Of a stretch of 64,000 nucleotides of DNA, positions 8,350-17,357 are shown piece by piece. The DNA is from Autumnicola psychrophila (GTDB lineage: Bacteria > Bacteroidota > Bacteroidia > Flavobacteriales > Flavobacteriaceae). Each line of letters begins with the position of its first letter. Position 1 is the first letter of the stretch. Where the stretch lies: assembly GCF_031846645.1 (NCBI RefSeq), contig NZ_JAVRHN010000001.1, forward strand, positions 124,001 to 188,000. The letters run 5' to 3'. The notes under the pieces were generated by a model, which saw only the letters and a program-made list of their open reading frames with translations, made no database searches and was not told where the DNA came from. The position numbers and the translations under genes were made by a program.

Positions 8350-8826
8350 CTAGAATCTAAAGTGAGAGAATGCTTTGTTAGCTTCAGCCATCTTATGAGT
8401 ATCAACCCTTCTCTTAACTGCAGCACCTTCTTCCTTAGCAGCAGCAAGAATTTCCGCCGCCAATTTTTGAGCCATAGCTTTTTCATTTCTCTTTCGAGCA
8501 AAGCTAATCAACCACTTCATAGCAGTTGATACTTTCCTGTCTGGCCTAATCTGCATAGGTATTTGAAATGTCGCACCACCAACACGTCTACTTCGAACTT
8601 CTACGTGTGGCATAACGTTAGAAAGAGCATCTTTCCATATCTCCAAACCGGATTTTTCCTCGTCTTGTTTCTTTTGTTCTACCACATCAATTGCGTCGTA
8701 GAAAATCTTAAAGGCAACCGACTTTTTTCCGTCCCACATCATCATGTTCACAAAACGTGTAACAAGTTGATCATTAAATTTAGGATCCGGTAAAAGTGGT
8801 CTTTTCTTAGCCTGTCTTTTTCTCAT
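8350..8826 (-). CDS. rpsG: 30S ribosomal protein S7
   Basis: 158 residues, normal for S7. It starts MRKRQAKKRPLLPDPKF, with VTRFVNMMMWDGKKS, the conserved VEVRSRRVGGATFQIPM beta-hairpin that reaches the E site, and the ending KRRVDTHKMAEANKAFSHFRF. S7 is the primary binder that nucleates the 30S head and is the translational repressor of the str operon in enterobacteria. It lies 85 bases downstream of rpsL; this short spacer could hold control elements but I see no clear hairpin there. Confidence 0.98.
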   Translation of the reverse strand: MRKRQAKKRPLLPDPKFNDQLVTRFVNMMMWDGKKSVAFKIFYDAIDVVEQKKQDEEKSGLEIWKDALSNVMPHVEVRSRRVGGATFQIPMQIRPDRKVSTAMKWLISFARKRNEKAMAQKLAAEILAAAKEEGAAVKRRVDTHKMAEANKAFSHFRF

Positions 8827-8911
8827 TTCTTCTTTGTAATAAGTTAATCGTTAATTGTCATCAATAAAAGAGAAGAACCTCCATACTTTTATCTTTAACT
8901 CTAACCTTGTT

Positions 8912-9286
8912 TTACTTCTTAGGGCGTTTTGCACCGTACTTAGACCTACGCTGTGTTCTACCTTCGACACCAGCGGTATCTAAAGCTCCACGAACGATGT
9001 GATATCTAACTCCTGGCAAATCTTTCACCCTTCCGCCTCTAACTAATACTATCGAGTGCTCTTGTAAATTGTGACCCTCTCCCGGAATGTAAGCATTCAC
9101 CTCTTTTCCGTTTGTCAACCTAACCCTCGCTACTTTTCGCATAGCCGAGTTAGGCTTTTTAGGAGTGGTAGTATACACACGCGTACACACCCCTCTCCTT
9201 TGAGGACACGAATCCAAAGCAGCCGATTTACTCTTCTTAGTTATTTTGGCTCTTCCTTTTCGTACTAATTGTGAAATTGTTGGCAT
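8912..9286 (-). CDS. rpsL: 30S ribosomal protein S12
   Basis: 124 residues, normal for S12, the first gene of the cluster. It opens MPTISQLVRKGRAKITKKSK, with CPQRRGVCTRVYTTTPKKPNSA around the Lys that corresponds to position 42/43 (wild-type KKPNSA, so no classical streptomycin-resistance change), and ends YGAKRPKK. S12 monitors codon-anticodon pairing at the decoding centre. A strong promoter lies about 55 bases upstream. Confidence 0.98.
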   Translation of the reverse strand: MPTISQLVRKGRAKITKKSKSAALDSCPQRRGVCTRVYTTTPKKPNSAMRKVARVRLTNGKEVNAYIPGEGHNLQEHSIVLVRGGRVKDLPGVRYHIVRGALDTAGVEGRTQRRSKYGAKRPKK

Positions 9287-9340
9287 AATTTCTTTTACCT
9301 AATTATTAATAAATTTTACCTCCCCATTTTTAAGGGTTTG

Positions 9341-9371
9341 CAAAGGTAGAAATAAAAACAAATTATTCAAA
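9341..9371 (-). promoter_or_regulatory. Canonical Bacteroidota promoter of the ribosomal cluster
   Basis: On the minus strand TTTG (9368-9371), a spacer of 19 bases and TACCTTTG (9341-9348) match the Bacteroidota sigma-ABfr consensus TTTG / TAnnTTTG exactly. The predicted transcription start near 9335 leaves a leader of about 50 bases before the rpsL ATG. The match and the position make this the likely main promoter for the whole minus-strand ribosomal operon. Confidence 0.85.
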
Positions 9372-9715
9372 CGATAATGAATTAATTTTCAGTGCTTTTT
9401 ATATACTCCTCTCCTATTCTCAAAAATAAAGCAGGCGTGACGTCAATATTGATAATGTATCCAAATCACGAAAACCTTGTATTTCTTCTAATCGATCATT
9501 AAAAAGAGGTGATTTTATTCATGAATATGAAGGAAAAACCTCATTCTAAAAAATTTAACATAATTTGTTAATTTTGTTACCCCCTCAAAACTAAGGCCCT
9601 ATGACATGTTTTTAACATCCAGCCAATATAATGGTAATGATTTCCTAAAAGATCACTTGTGTAATAAACCTTTTATCATCACTTTTGATACGGCTAATTC
9701 AAACAAATTTTAAAA
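9372..9715. promoter_or_regulatory. Divergent intergenic region between rpsL and the susC-like gene
   Basis: No coding potential is visible. Bases 9569-9576 read TAATTTTG on the plus strand, a match to the -7 box TAnnTTTG, but no TTTG lies 19 bases upstream. It is therefore only a weak candidate promoter for the SusC/SusD locus, with a leader of about 135 bases. The remainder is A/T-rich with no repeat or hairpin I trust. Confidence 0.4.
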
Positions 9716-12700
9716 ATGAAAACAAAGTTAAGTAGTATTCTAACGCTATTACTGGCGTTTGTTGTGCAAATATCCTTTGCACAGGAAAGGACTATTTCTG
9801 GTACGGTTACAGACGAAGACGGTCTGCCCCTGCCTGGAGTAAACGTCCTTATTCAGGGAACATCCACAGGTGTTCAGACAGATTTTGATGGAAATTATTC
9901 CATAGTAGCTTCTCAGGGAGATATTTTGGTGTTTTCCTTCATTGGATTGGAAACAGCAGAATACGCTGTGACAAACGTGGATGAAATTGATGTGGTGCTC
10001 TCTAATGACGCAGCACAATTAGACGAAGTGGTAGTAACCGCTTTAGGTATTAAAAGAGAAAAGAAGTCATTGGGGTATGCAACTCAGGAAGTAGATGGTT
10101 CTGAAGTTTCTGATGTTCCTACTCAAAACTTTGTAAATTCTCTTTCGGGAAAAGTTGCAGGTTTAAAAGTTAGTTCAACTGGTACCCTGGGAGGATCATC
10201 CAATGTGATCATTCGTGGTAATTCTTCTTTAACAGGAAACAACCAGGCACTATTTGTAATTGATGGAACTCCTGTAAGTAATGCCAACAATAACTCTGTA
10301 GATCAACAGAGAGGCGCAGGAGGATATGATTACGGTAACGCTGCATCAGACATCAACCCGAATGATATTGCTTCCATTAACGTATTGAAAGGTGCTGCTG
10401 CCACGGCTTTATATGGAGCAAGGGCAGCAAACGGAGCGATTATAATTGAAACTAAAAAAGGTAGCAAAAACAAAGGTATTGGAGTTGCCATTAATAGTAC
10501 TTTAATGGTCTCTAATGTAAATGATCAGACACTACCTGAATATCAGGACCAGTACGGTGCTGGTTATGGTGCATACTATGATACAGGCTATTTTAACCTT
10601 TATGATGTAGATGGAGATGGAAACTTAGACGAGGTCACTCCTTTTACAGAAGATGCTTCCTTTGGTGCGACCTTCGATGGTCAACCCATTTACCAATGGA
10701 ATTCCATTTATCCACAGTTAGACACATACCAACAGGCAACTCCCTGGTTGCCCGGCGAAAACAATGCGAATACCATTTGGCAAACAGGCTATACAGCAAT
10801 TAATTCCATTGCTCTAGATGGCGGAACTGATAAAAGTTCTTTTCGAGTAAGTGCTACAAACTTTAATCAGCAGGGGAACCTCCCTAATAGTGAGATAAAA
10901 AGAAACACTATAAAATTTAGTGGCGGGCATGACTTCACAGACCGGTTTAGCGCCCAAACCAATGTCACCTTTACAAAAACAGATGGTAAAGGACGGTATG
11001 GTACAGGTTATAGCTCTTTGAACATTATGCAACAATTCAGACAGTGGTTTCAAACCAACGTCGATTTGCAGGAGCAACGAGATGCTTATTTCGGAACAGG
11101 AGAAAATATCACCTGGAACCCGAATAGCCCGGATAATCTTTCTCCAATATATTCCGATAACCCCTACTGGACACTTTATGAAAATTATCAAACCGATACA
11201 CGTAACCGATATTTTGGTAACATTAATTTAGATTACGAAATAAGCGATGTGTTCAGTGTCTTAGGAAGATTTACATTTGACACTTATGATGAGTTACAGG
11301 AGGAAAGAATTAATGTAGGGAGCGCTGGTGTATCTGAATATAGCAGATACAATAACAGGGCTGCAGAATACAATTACGATCTTATTCTTAATTTTAATAA
11401 AGACATTACTGAAGATCTTAACTTGGATGGAAATCTAGGTATGAATATACGTAGAAACGAAAGAAGTTATATCGATGCCGCTACAAACGGAGGGTTAAAT
11501 GCTCCCGGATTTTACGCTTTAACCAACACGGTTAGCCCGCTAAACCCACCTACTGAGTACGAAATGACAAGAATGCTTGATGGTGTATATGCAAGAGCAG
11601 GAGTCGGTTATTTAGGCACCTACTACCTTGAAGGTACTATTAGAAGAGACCGTTCTTCAACGCTTCCTGCTGAAAATAATACATTTTGGTATCCTTCTGT
11701 TTCTACCAGTATACTGCTATCTAACATTATAGAAGCAAACTGGCTTGATTTTGCAAAGGTAAGGGCAAATTATGCGGAAGTAGGAAATGATACAGACCCA
11801 TACAATGTTTTCAACACTTATCTTCTTGCCAGTCAAGCTGGAGGATCTGAGTTTTCAGCTTTTGGTAACGCAGGTTGGGCTACAAATGCTAATTCATTAA
11901 ACAACCTTAATTTACGTCCTGAACGTATGAAATCATATGAGGTAGGCCTTGAGGCTAATTTCTTAAATCGTTTAATCGGATTTGATGTTTCCTACTATAA
12001 TTCTCAAACTGAAGACCAAATTACGCCTGTTAGAACATCAACTGCCACAGGATTTACTTCAAAATTATTAAATGCAGGAACAATTGAAAATAAAGGTATT
12101 GAGGCACGACTTACTTTAAATCCAATACGAATTGACGATTTCCGATGGACAATGAACGTAAACTGGGCTAAAAACGAGAGTACGGTTCTTGAATTGGCAG
12201 AAGGAATTAACAATTTGCAGTTAGACAATAACCTTCAAGGAGGTGTTTCTATAAATGCTGCCCCGGGAGAGCCATATGGCGCTATTAGAGGTACAGCATA
12301 TGTATACGATCAAGAAGGAAACCGGTTGATCAATCCAAGCGGTTACTATGAGGTCACACCGAATTCAAATTATATCATAGGAAACATACAACCAGATTGG
12401 ACAGGAGGTGTATCAAATACTTTCGAATACAAAAATCTATTATTAAGCTTTCTTGTAGATGTCCAAAAAGGTGGAGATCTTTTCTCACTAGACACCTGGT
12501 ATGGAACTGCCACTGGTCTTTATGAAGCCAGTGTAGGAACAAATGACCTTGGAAATCCGATGCGGAATACTATTTCAAACGGAGGCGGTGTTATATTAGA
12601 CGGAGTACAGGGAGATGTTGAATATGATAGTAATGGAGAATACACAGTAACTAACACTTCTCCAAATGCTACACGTGCGAGAACAGATTATTATGGAAAT

Positions 12701-12988
12701 CCGTTCGGATACGCAAGAGCTGCAAATGAAGGGCACGTCTATGATGCTTCTTACGTGAAATTAAGAGAGGTAAATTTAACTTATAACTTTGGCGATAAAG
12801 TTCTTGATGCCATTCCTTTCACCAGGGCTTCTTTTTCAGTAATTGGGCGAAACCTTTGGATAATCCACAAAAACATCCCTTTTTCTGACCCTGAAGCCGG
12901 ATTAAGTTCAGGTAATGTTCAGGGATACCAGTCAGGTGCTTACCCATCTATGAGGGAAATAGGTGCCAGTCTTAAGTTTAACTTTTAA
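9716..12988 (+). CDS. SusC/RagA-family TonB-linked outer membrane receptor
   Basis: 1090 residues. A signal peptide ends in QISFA before QERTISGTV. A carboxypeptidase-regulatory-like domain follows (about 24-100: ISGTVTDEDGLPLPGVNV, TSTGVQTDFDGNYSI), then the TonB plug with LDEVVVTALGIKREKKSLGYA and the SusC signature GNSSLTGNNQALFVIDG, and a long beta-barrel ending in a C-terminal aromatic (KFNF). These proteins take up large substrates such as glycans or peptides through a SusD lid, powered by TonB. The paired SusD lies 9 bases downstream. No adjacent glycoside hydrolase, peptidase or regulator is present, so the substrate cannot be inferred. Confidence 0.93.
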   Translation: MKTKLSSILTLLLAFVVQISFAQERTISGTVTDEDGLPLPGVNVLIQGTSTGVQTDFDGNYSIVASQGDILVFSFIGLETAEYAVTNVDEIDVVLSNDAAQLDEVVVTALGIKREKKSLGYATQEVDGSEVSDVPTQNFVNSLSGKVAGLKVSSTGTLGGSSNVIIRGNSSLTGNNQALFVIDGTPVSNANNNSVDQQRGAGGYDYGNAASDINPNDIASINVLKGAAATALYGARAANGAIIIETKKGSKNKGIGVAINSTLMVSNVNDQTLPEYQDQYGAGYGAYYDTGYFNLYDVDGDGNLDEVTPFTEDASFGATFDGQPIYQWNSIYPQLDTYQQATPWLPGENNANTIWQTGYTAINSIALDGGTDKSSFRVSATNFNQQGNLPNSEIKRNTIKFSGGHDFTDRFSAQTNVTFTKTDGKGRYGTGYSSLNIMQQFRQWFQTNVDLQEQRDAYFGTGENITWNPNSPDNLSPIYSDNPYWTLYENYQTDTRNRYFGNINLDYEISDVFSVLGRFTFDTYDELQEERINVGSAGVSEYSRYNNRAAEYNYDLILNFNKDITEDLNLDGNLGMNIRRNERSYIDAATNGGLNAPGFYALTNTVSPLNPPTEYEMTRMLDGVYARAGVGYLGTYYLEGTIRRDRSSTLPAENNTFWYPSVSTSILLSNIIEANWLDFAKVRANYAEVGNDTDPYNVFNTYLLASQAGGSEFSAFGNAGWATNANSLNNLNLRPERMKSYEVGLEANFLNRLIGFDVSYYNSQTEDQITPVRTSTATGFTSKLLNAGTIENKGIEARLTLNPIRIDDFRWTMNVNWAKNESTVLELAEGINNLQLDNNLQGGVSINAAPGEPYGAIRGTAYVYDQEGNRLINPSGYYEVTPNSNYIIGNIQPDWTGGVSNTFEYKNLLLSFLVDVQKGGDLFSLDTWYGTATGLYEASVGTNDLGNPMRNTISNGGGVILDGVQGDVEYDSNGEYTVTNTSPNATRARTDYYGNPFGYARAANEGHVYDASYVKLREVNLTYNFGDKVLDAIPFTRASFSVIGRNLWIIHKNIPFSDPEAGLSSGNVQGYQSGAYPSMREIGASLKFNF

Positions 12989-12997
12989 AAAAAAATT

Positions 12998-14422
12998 ATG
13001 AAAAGATATATAATTGCTATAACAGCATTCTTGAGCTTATGGTCCTGCCAGACCGATGAGGAGTACGAGAATCTTAACAGGGATCCAAAAAATCCTACCG
13101 AGGTAGCTTCAGACTTTCTTTTTACAGCAGCTACTGTAAGTTTATCGGATAACATGGCAAGCCCTAACGTGAACGACGGGCTTTACAGATTTCTGGCACA
13201 GTACTGGACAACCACAACTTATCTTGATGAACCCAATTATAACTTAACATCAAGGAATAATCCAGATAATGTGTGGTCAGAGATTTATAGAGATGTTCTT
13301 TATGACCTAAAAGATGCACGTAGTATTGTAATGGAAAATGAAGAATTAAGTCAGGCTGAAAAAGATGCTCGATTAGGGCAAATAGAAGTTATAGAAGTAT
13401 ATGCCTGGCATGTACTGGTTGATACTTTTGGTGATATTCCATATTCCGAAGCATTGCAACCTGATAATTCTCTACCTGTCTATGATAATGATGAGGTTAT
13501 TTATGAAGACCTTATAAGCAGATTAGAATCAGTAGACGCACTTCTTTCAGCGGGTCAGGGATACACTACCGCCGATGTAATTTATGGAGGTGACATGGAT
13601 CAATGGTTAAAATTCGCTAATTCTTTAAGCTTAAGATTAGGAATGAGAATTTCGCAATCTAATCCTCAACTTGCTCAGTCTACCGTAGAAAGTGCTGTCT
13701 CAGACGGAGTTTTTACATCTAACGGAGATAACGCAACTATAGAGTACTTAGGCACCTTCCCTAATACAAACCCATTATGGGAAGACCTTGTACAAAGCGG
13801 ACGATCGGATTTTCTTGCATCTGCAACCATTGTAGACTATATGAATGAGCTTAACGACCCAAGACGTATGTCATATTTTGATGACAATATTAGTGGCGGA
13901 TATTTAGGTGGTGTTTACGGGGGAAGTAATAACTATTCAGCATATACCCACATCGGAGATCCGTTTTTAAACCCTACAAGAGAAGGTATTCTTCTTGATT
14001 ATGTAGAGGTTGCATTTAATCTTTCCAGAGCAGCTGAAATTGGTTACTCTGCAGGAGGTGATGCAGAATCACATTATGAAAATGCTATTACGGCATCTAT
14101 TATGTACTGGGGAGGAAGTGAAGCTCAGGTTACAGCATACCTTGCACAGCCTGCAGTATCTTATGATGGATCTGTTGACCAGTTTGCCTTACAGTACTGG
14201 ATTGCCATGTTTGACAATCCTTTCCAGGGATGGTCCATTTGGAGAAAATATGATGAGCCGGAATTAGTGTTACCAGAAGAATTTGGAACTCCAGTACCAT
14301 TAAGGTTTACTTACCCTGTAGATGAACAGAATCTTAATGAAGACAACTATATAGATGCATCAGAAGCCATAGGTGAGGATGACCAGCAAACTCCGGTTTT
14401 CTGGGATGTAGATATGGAATAA
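12998..14422 (+). CDS. SusD/RagB-family nutrient-binding lipoprotein
   Basis: 474 residues. The N-terminus MKRYIIAITAFLSLWSC ends in a lipobox Cys, followed by a short acidic stretch (QTDEEYENLNRDPKNP). The NxDPNxP-like opening, the mid-protein DTFGDIPYSEAL motif and YAWHVLVDTFG match the SusD-like family 2 pattern of TPR-containing surface lipoproteins. It should form the extracellular lid of the SusC barrel encoded 9 bases upstream. The length is typical and there is no sign of truncation. Likely cotranscribed with both neighbours. Confidence 0.9.
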   Translation: MKRYIIAITAFLSLWSCQTDEEYENLNRDPKNPTEVASDFLFTAATVSLSDNMASPNVNDGLYRFLAQYWTTTTYLDEPNYNLTSRNNPDNVWSEIYRDVLYDLKDARSIVMENEELSQAEKDARLGQIEVIEVYAWHVLVDTFGDIPYSEALQPDNSLPVYDNDEVIYEDLISRLESVDALLSAGQGYTTADVIYGGDMDQWLKFANSLSLRLGMRISQSNPQLAQSTVESAVSDGVFTSNGDNATIEYLGTFPNTNPLWEDLVQSGRSDFLASATIVDYMNELNDPRRMSYFDDNISGGYLGGVYGGSNNYSAYTHIGDPFLNPTREGILLDYVEVAFNLSRAAEIGYSAGGDAESHYENAITASIMYWGGSEAQVTAYLAQPAVSYDGSVDQFALQYWIAMFDNPFQGWSIWRKYDEPELVLPEEFGTPVPLRFTYPVDEQNLNEDNYIDASEAIGEDDQQTPVFWDVDME

Positions 14423-14442
14423 TTGCTTTAAACAACATTAAA

Positions 14443-15612
14443 ATGCAAAAAATGAAAAATATACAATACTGGGGTCTTTGCTTATTTATCGCAATAGGCC
14501 TGGCTTCATGTGAAAATGAAGAAGACGACTATTTGGTAGATAATTACAAAGACGTTGGAGGTTATGCGAAAATAACAGATCGCAGTCTTAGCCGATTTGA
14601 CACCAATGAAGATCTTAATATAGATTTTATCACTGCGGAAGGCGTTACAGCTGAATCTGTAGAAATTATTCAGGATGGTGAGGTTATAGGAACTGCAACA
14701 GTATCTGGAGAAAGTGCATCCTTTAATTCCTCTATCTTAGGAGACTTCATGTTTCCTGATGATGATGGAGTAGATGAAGAAGAAGGAGAGTATGATATCA
14801 GAATCAGAACGACTTATTCTAATGGAAATTTTTCAGAGGATCCCTTTACAATTTCAGTAAGTAAAGCTGTTTCTTTAGGAAACGCAGGAGATGAATACAG
14901 TAATCCAACTGAAACAACCATTGATAGTCTGTCATCTGTTGAATTGGCTTATGAGATTAATACTCTTTCTGCACCTATAGATGATGTAATTCTCATGTTC
15001 AAAAAGAATGAAGACGGCACCTACACTGGCAGCGGTGCTGACCTTTCTGCCGAAGGTGGATATATTGAGTTATCTGACACTGATTATGAGGATCTAAATT
15101 TAATGGTTAATGATACTTTATATTATCAAATTACTGCCACCAGTGGAAGTATGACAGACGTAGTGGAATCCATGATTGCCATTACTCCAAAAGCATTCAG
15201 CACATCAAATTCTGTCACTCTTACTGACGATCCACTTCTTAACCAGTTAAACCTTTCTACAGGAGAGATTTCAGCTGAAGGTAATGAAGAAGGTGAAATC
15301 AGATTTTTAGAACCTACTGGTTTTGAGGTAATAAATGATGCTGATATTTCCTTTGTACAGGTAGATGATGATTTCTTTGATGATGCTGATGTCTTAACTG
15401 CACAAGCAGCTTTTGAAGAAGGTGATCCTATGACTTCAGTGACAAACCTGGAAAACGGGGATACTTTTGTTTACAAAACCACCAGGGAAGTTGAAGATGA
15501 AGACGAAAATATGGAAACTTTCAACTTCTACGGAGTCTTCAGAATTGGCAATGTTACTTCTGTAGACGGAGAAGTAATAAGTTATGAAATTGAATACGCT
15601 GAAGGATACTAA
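14443..15612 (+). CDS. Acidic lipoprotein, third gene of the SusC/SusD locus
   Basis: 389 residues from the first ATG; an alternative start 9 bases later (MKNIQYWG) gives an equally good lipoprotein signal. The signal ends in GLASC, then an acidic DENEEDDY-type linker that resembles a Bacteroidota surface-export signal. The rest is rich in Asp, Glu, Ser and Thr with beta-sandwich character (for example VEIIQDGEVIGTATV, YDIRIRTTYSNGNF). I recognise no catalytic motif. By position it could be a SusE/SusF-like surface ligand-binding protein, but that is inference. A strong terminator follows 22 bases after the stop, so the locus is a three-gene operon. Confidence 0.8.
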   Translation: MQKMKNIQYWGLCLFIAIGLASCENEEDDYLVDNYKDVGGYAKITDRSLSRFDTNEDLNIDFITAEGVTAESVEIIQDGEVIGTATVSGESASFNSSILGDFMFPDDDGVDEEEGEYDIRIRTTYSNGNFSEDPFTISVSKAVSLGNAGDEYSNPTETTIDSLSSVELAYEINTLSAPIDDVILMFKKNEDGTYTGSGADLSAEGGYIELSDTDYEDLNLMVNDTLYYQITATSGSMTDVVESMIAITPKAFSTSNSVTLTDDPLLNQLNLSTGEISAEGNEEGEIRFLEPTGFEVINDADISFVQVDDDFFDDADVLTAQAAFEEGDPMTSVTNLENGDTFVYKTTREVEDEDENMETFNFYGVFRIGNVTSVDGEVISYEIEYAEGY

Positions 15613-15634
15613 ATTCCTTTTAAGTTTAGATTTT

Positions 15635-15664
15635 AAAACCACCCACTTTGGGTGGTTTTTTTAT
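15635..15664 (+). terminator. Intrinsic terminator of the SusC/SusD operon
   Basis: AACCACCC (15637-15644) pairs with GGGTGGTT (15650-15657) over a 5-base loop, followed by a run of T residues to 15664. It is placed 22 bases after the third gene and before the promoter of the methyltransferase gene. Confidence 0.9.
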
Positions 15665-15696
15665 TTATCAACTATTCAAAACGTAATTTTAAAAAC

Positions 15697-15704
15697 TATC
15701 TTTG
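15697..15704 (+). promoter_or_regulatory. -7 box of a nearly leaderless promoter, fixes the rlmB start
   Basis: TATCTTTG matches the Bacteroidota -7 consensus TAnnTTTG and ends 4 bases before the ATG at 15709. Transcription would begin at or within a few bases of the start codon. A longer frame opening at 15652 would place the promoter inside the coding region and adds a non-conserved segment, so 15709 is preferred. No good TTTG box is seen 19 bases upstream. Confidence 0.55.
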
Positions 15705-15708
15705 CCTT

Positions 15709-16449
15709 ATGAATGAAAAAGAAACCACCAGAATTTTTGGAATTAGGGCTGTTATTGAAGCTATTGAAAGCGGAAAAAGCATCGATAAAATATATATTCA
15801 GAAAGGTCTTTCCGGAAATATTATTAAAGATCTTGAAAATCATATCCGCAAAGGCAATTACAACATTTCCTATGTTCCTGTGGAAAAACTTAACAAGTTA
15901 AGTAAAGGAAATCATCAGGGTGTGATAGCAAGTATTTCACCAGTAGAGTTCAAAAGTATGGACGAAGTTGTAAGGGATGCTTTTAATTCCACCTCTACTC
16001 CACTCTTCCTACTACTTGACCAATTAACAGATGTTCGGAATTTTGGAGCTATTATACGGACAGCTGAATGCTGTGGAGTAAATGCTATTATTATTCCTGA
16101 AAAAGGTGGCGCACCTCTTAACGCCGACGCAGTAAAAACCTCGGCTGGAGCAATTTTCAACGTTCCTATTTGTAAGGTAAATCATATCAAGGATGCAGTT
16201 TTTTATCTACAGTCTTCTGATGTACAATTAGTGGCCGCAACAGAAAAAACCAATGATACCATTTACGACATTGATTTAAAAAAACCCACTGCGATAGTGA
16301 TGGGTAATGAAGCAAAAGGAGTAAGTAGCTCTATCCTAAAAACAGTTGATCATCGCGCCAAGTTACCAATGATGGGAAAAATAGAATCTCTAAATGTTTC
16401 TGTTGCTTGTGGAGCTATTTTATATGAGGTGGTAAGGCAGAGGTTATAA
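15709..16449 (+). CDS. rlmB: 23S rRNA (guanosine 2'-O) methyltransferase, RlmB/TrmH family
   Basis: 246 residues, normal for RlmB. An N-terminal SpoU substrate-binding domain (IFGIRAVIEAIESGKSIDKI) precedes the SPOUT catalytic domain. SPOUT motif 1 is LLLDQLTDVRNFGAIIRTAEC with the conserved Asn and Arg, motif 2 is AIVMGNEAKGVS, and motif 3 is SLNVSVACGAILYE. The family uses S-adenosylmethionine through a trefoil knot to methylate a guanosine ribose in 23S rRNA. The exact target is inferred from the family. It is convergent with the rhomboid gene, with 84 bases between. Confidence 0.9.
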   Translation: MNEKETTRIFGIRAVIEAIESGKSIDKIYIQKGLSGNIIKDLENHIRKGNYNISYVPVEKLNKLSKGNHQGVIASISPVEFKSMDEVVRDAFNSTSTPLFLLLDQLTDVRNFGAIIRTAECCGVNAIIIPEKGGAPLNADAVKTSAGAIFNVPICKVNHIKDAVFYLQSSDVQLVAATEKTNDTIYDIDLKKPTAIVMGNEAKGVSSSILKTVDHRAKLPMMGKIESLNVSVACGAILYEVVRQRL

Positions 16450-16533
16450 TTTCTTTCAAAAGAATTCTTAAAAGGTTGTAGAGATGAAATGGATGTGGAG
16501 ACGCGCTATAGCATGTCTGTTCTCTGTTAAAGA

Positions 16534-17271
16534 TTAAGAATCTTTATCTCCTTCCTTCTCCTGATTTGAGTGCTTATAATGATAAGCATATTTTAGTTCT
16601 TCCGGCTCAGGATCTTCGATAAAATTTCCATCTTCATCAAAATGCTTCATAAAATCATCATCATCCTCGCTATAATCCGGCCTCTCCCACTCATATTTTG
16701 GAGGCTTTGCAATATTTTTTCTGTAGAGAAGTGCAAGGCAGAAGCCCGATATCAAGCCGGCCAAGTGTCCTTCCCAGGAGATATCCGGATCTATTGGTGT
16801 TACGTACCATAACATCCCACCATACAAAAAGACTACAACTAAGGAAAGAGCAATAAGCCTGTAATGTTTTGAGAAAACACCTTTAAAGAATAAAAAGGAC
16901 GCAAGTACATAAATAATTCCACTGGCACCAATATGATTAGCCTCTCTACCTATAAACCAGGTCAAGGATCCGGATAAAATTAATCCTAGGAAAAGAACCT
17001 GCCAACTGATCTTTCTGTAAAAGTAAAACAGTGCCATTGAAAGAACAAAAAGAGGAATTGTGTTATTAAAAAGATGTTTTATTCCCGAATGTATAAAAGG
17101 TGAAAAAATAATTCCTCTTAATCCTTCTATCTTGCCTGGTCTAACTCCAAATCGATTAAAATCGAAACCAAATCTTATCTCAAACCAGAATACTATCCAT
17201 ATTACCAGCACGAAAATAATAGGGTAACCTACTACCCCGGGAGAAAAAGTAAATGGACTGGTCTGCTTCAA
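16534..17271 (-). CDS. Rhomboid-family intramembrane serine protease
   Basis: 245 residues with about six membrane segments. The catalytic Ser is S117 in GASG and the catalytic His is H169 in WEGHLAG; the upstream HLFNN (H66, N69) supplies the oxyanion-region motif. The C-terminal 50 residues form an acidic cytoplasmic tail (YSEDDDDFMKHFDEDG) that is common in flavobacterial members. The protein cleaves transmembrane substrates within the membrane; the substrate is unknown. It is transcribed divergently from rarA, with 86 bases between. Confidence 0.92.
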   Translation of the reverse strand: MKQTSPFTFSPGVVGYPIIFVLVIWIVFWFEIRFGFDFNRFGVRPGKIEGLRGIIFSPFIHSGIKHLFNNTIPLFVLSMALFYFYRKISWQVLFLGLILSGSLTWFIGREANHIGASGIIYVLASFLFFKGVFSKHYRLIALSLVVVFLYGGMLWYVTPIDPDISWEGHLAGLISGFCLALLYRKNIAKPPKYEWERPDYSEDDDDFMKHFDEDGNFIEDPEPEELKYAYHYKHSNQEKEGDKDS

Positions 17272-17357
17272 AATTTACATTTAGAATTTATATTACAAAA
17301 AAACAACCAAATCTTTCCTTTCTGAAAAGTTGTCATCATAATTCTTAATTTAGCGAA

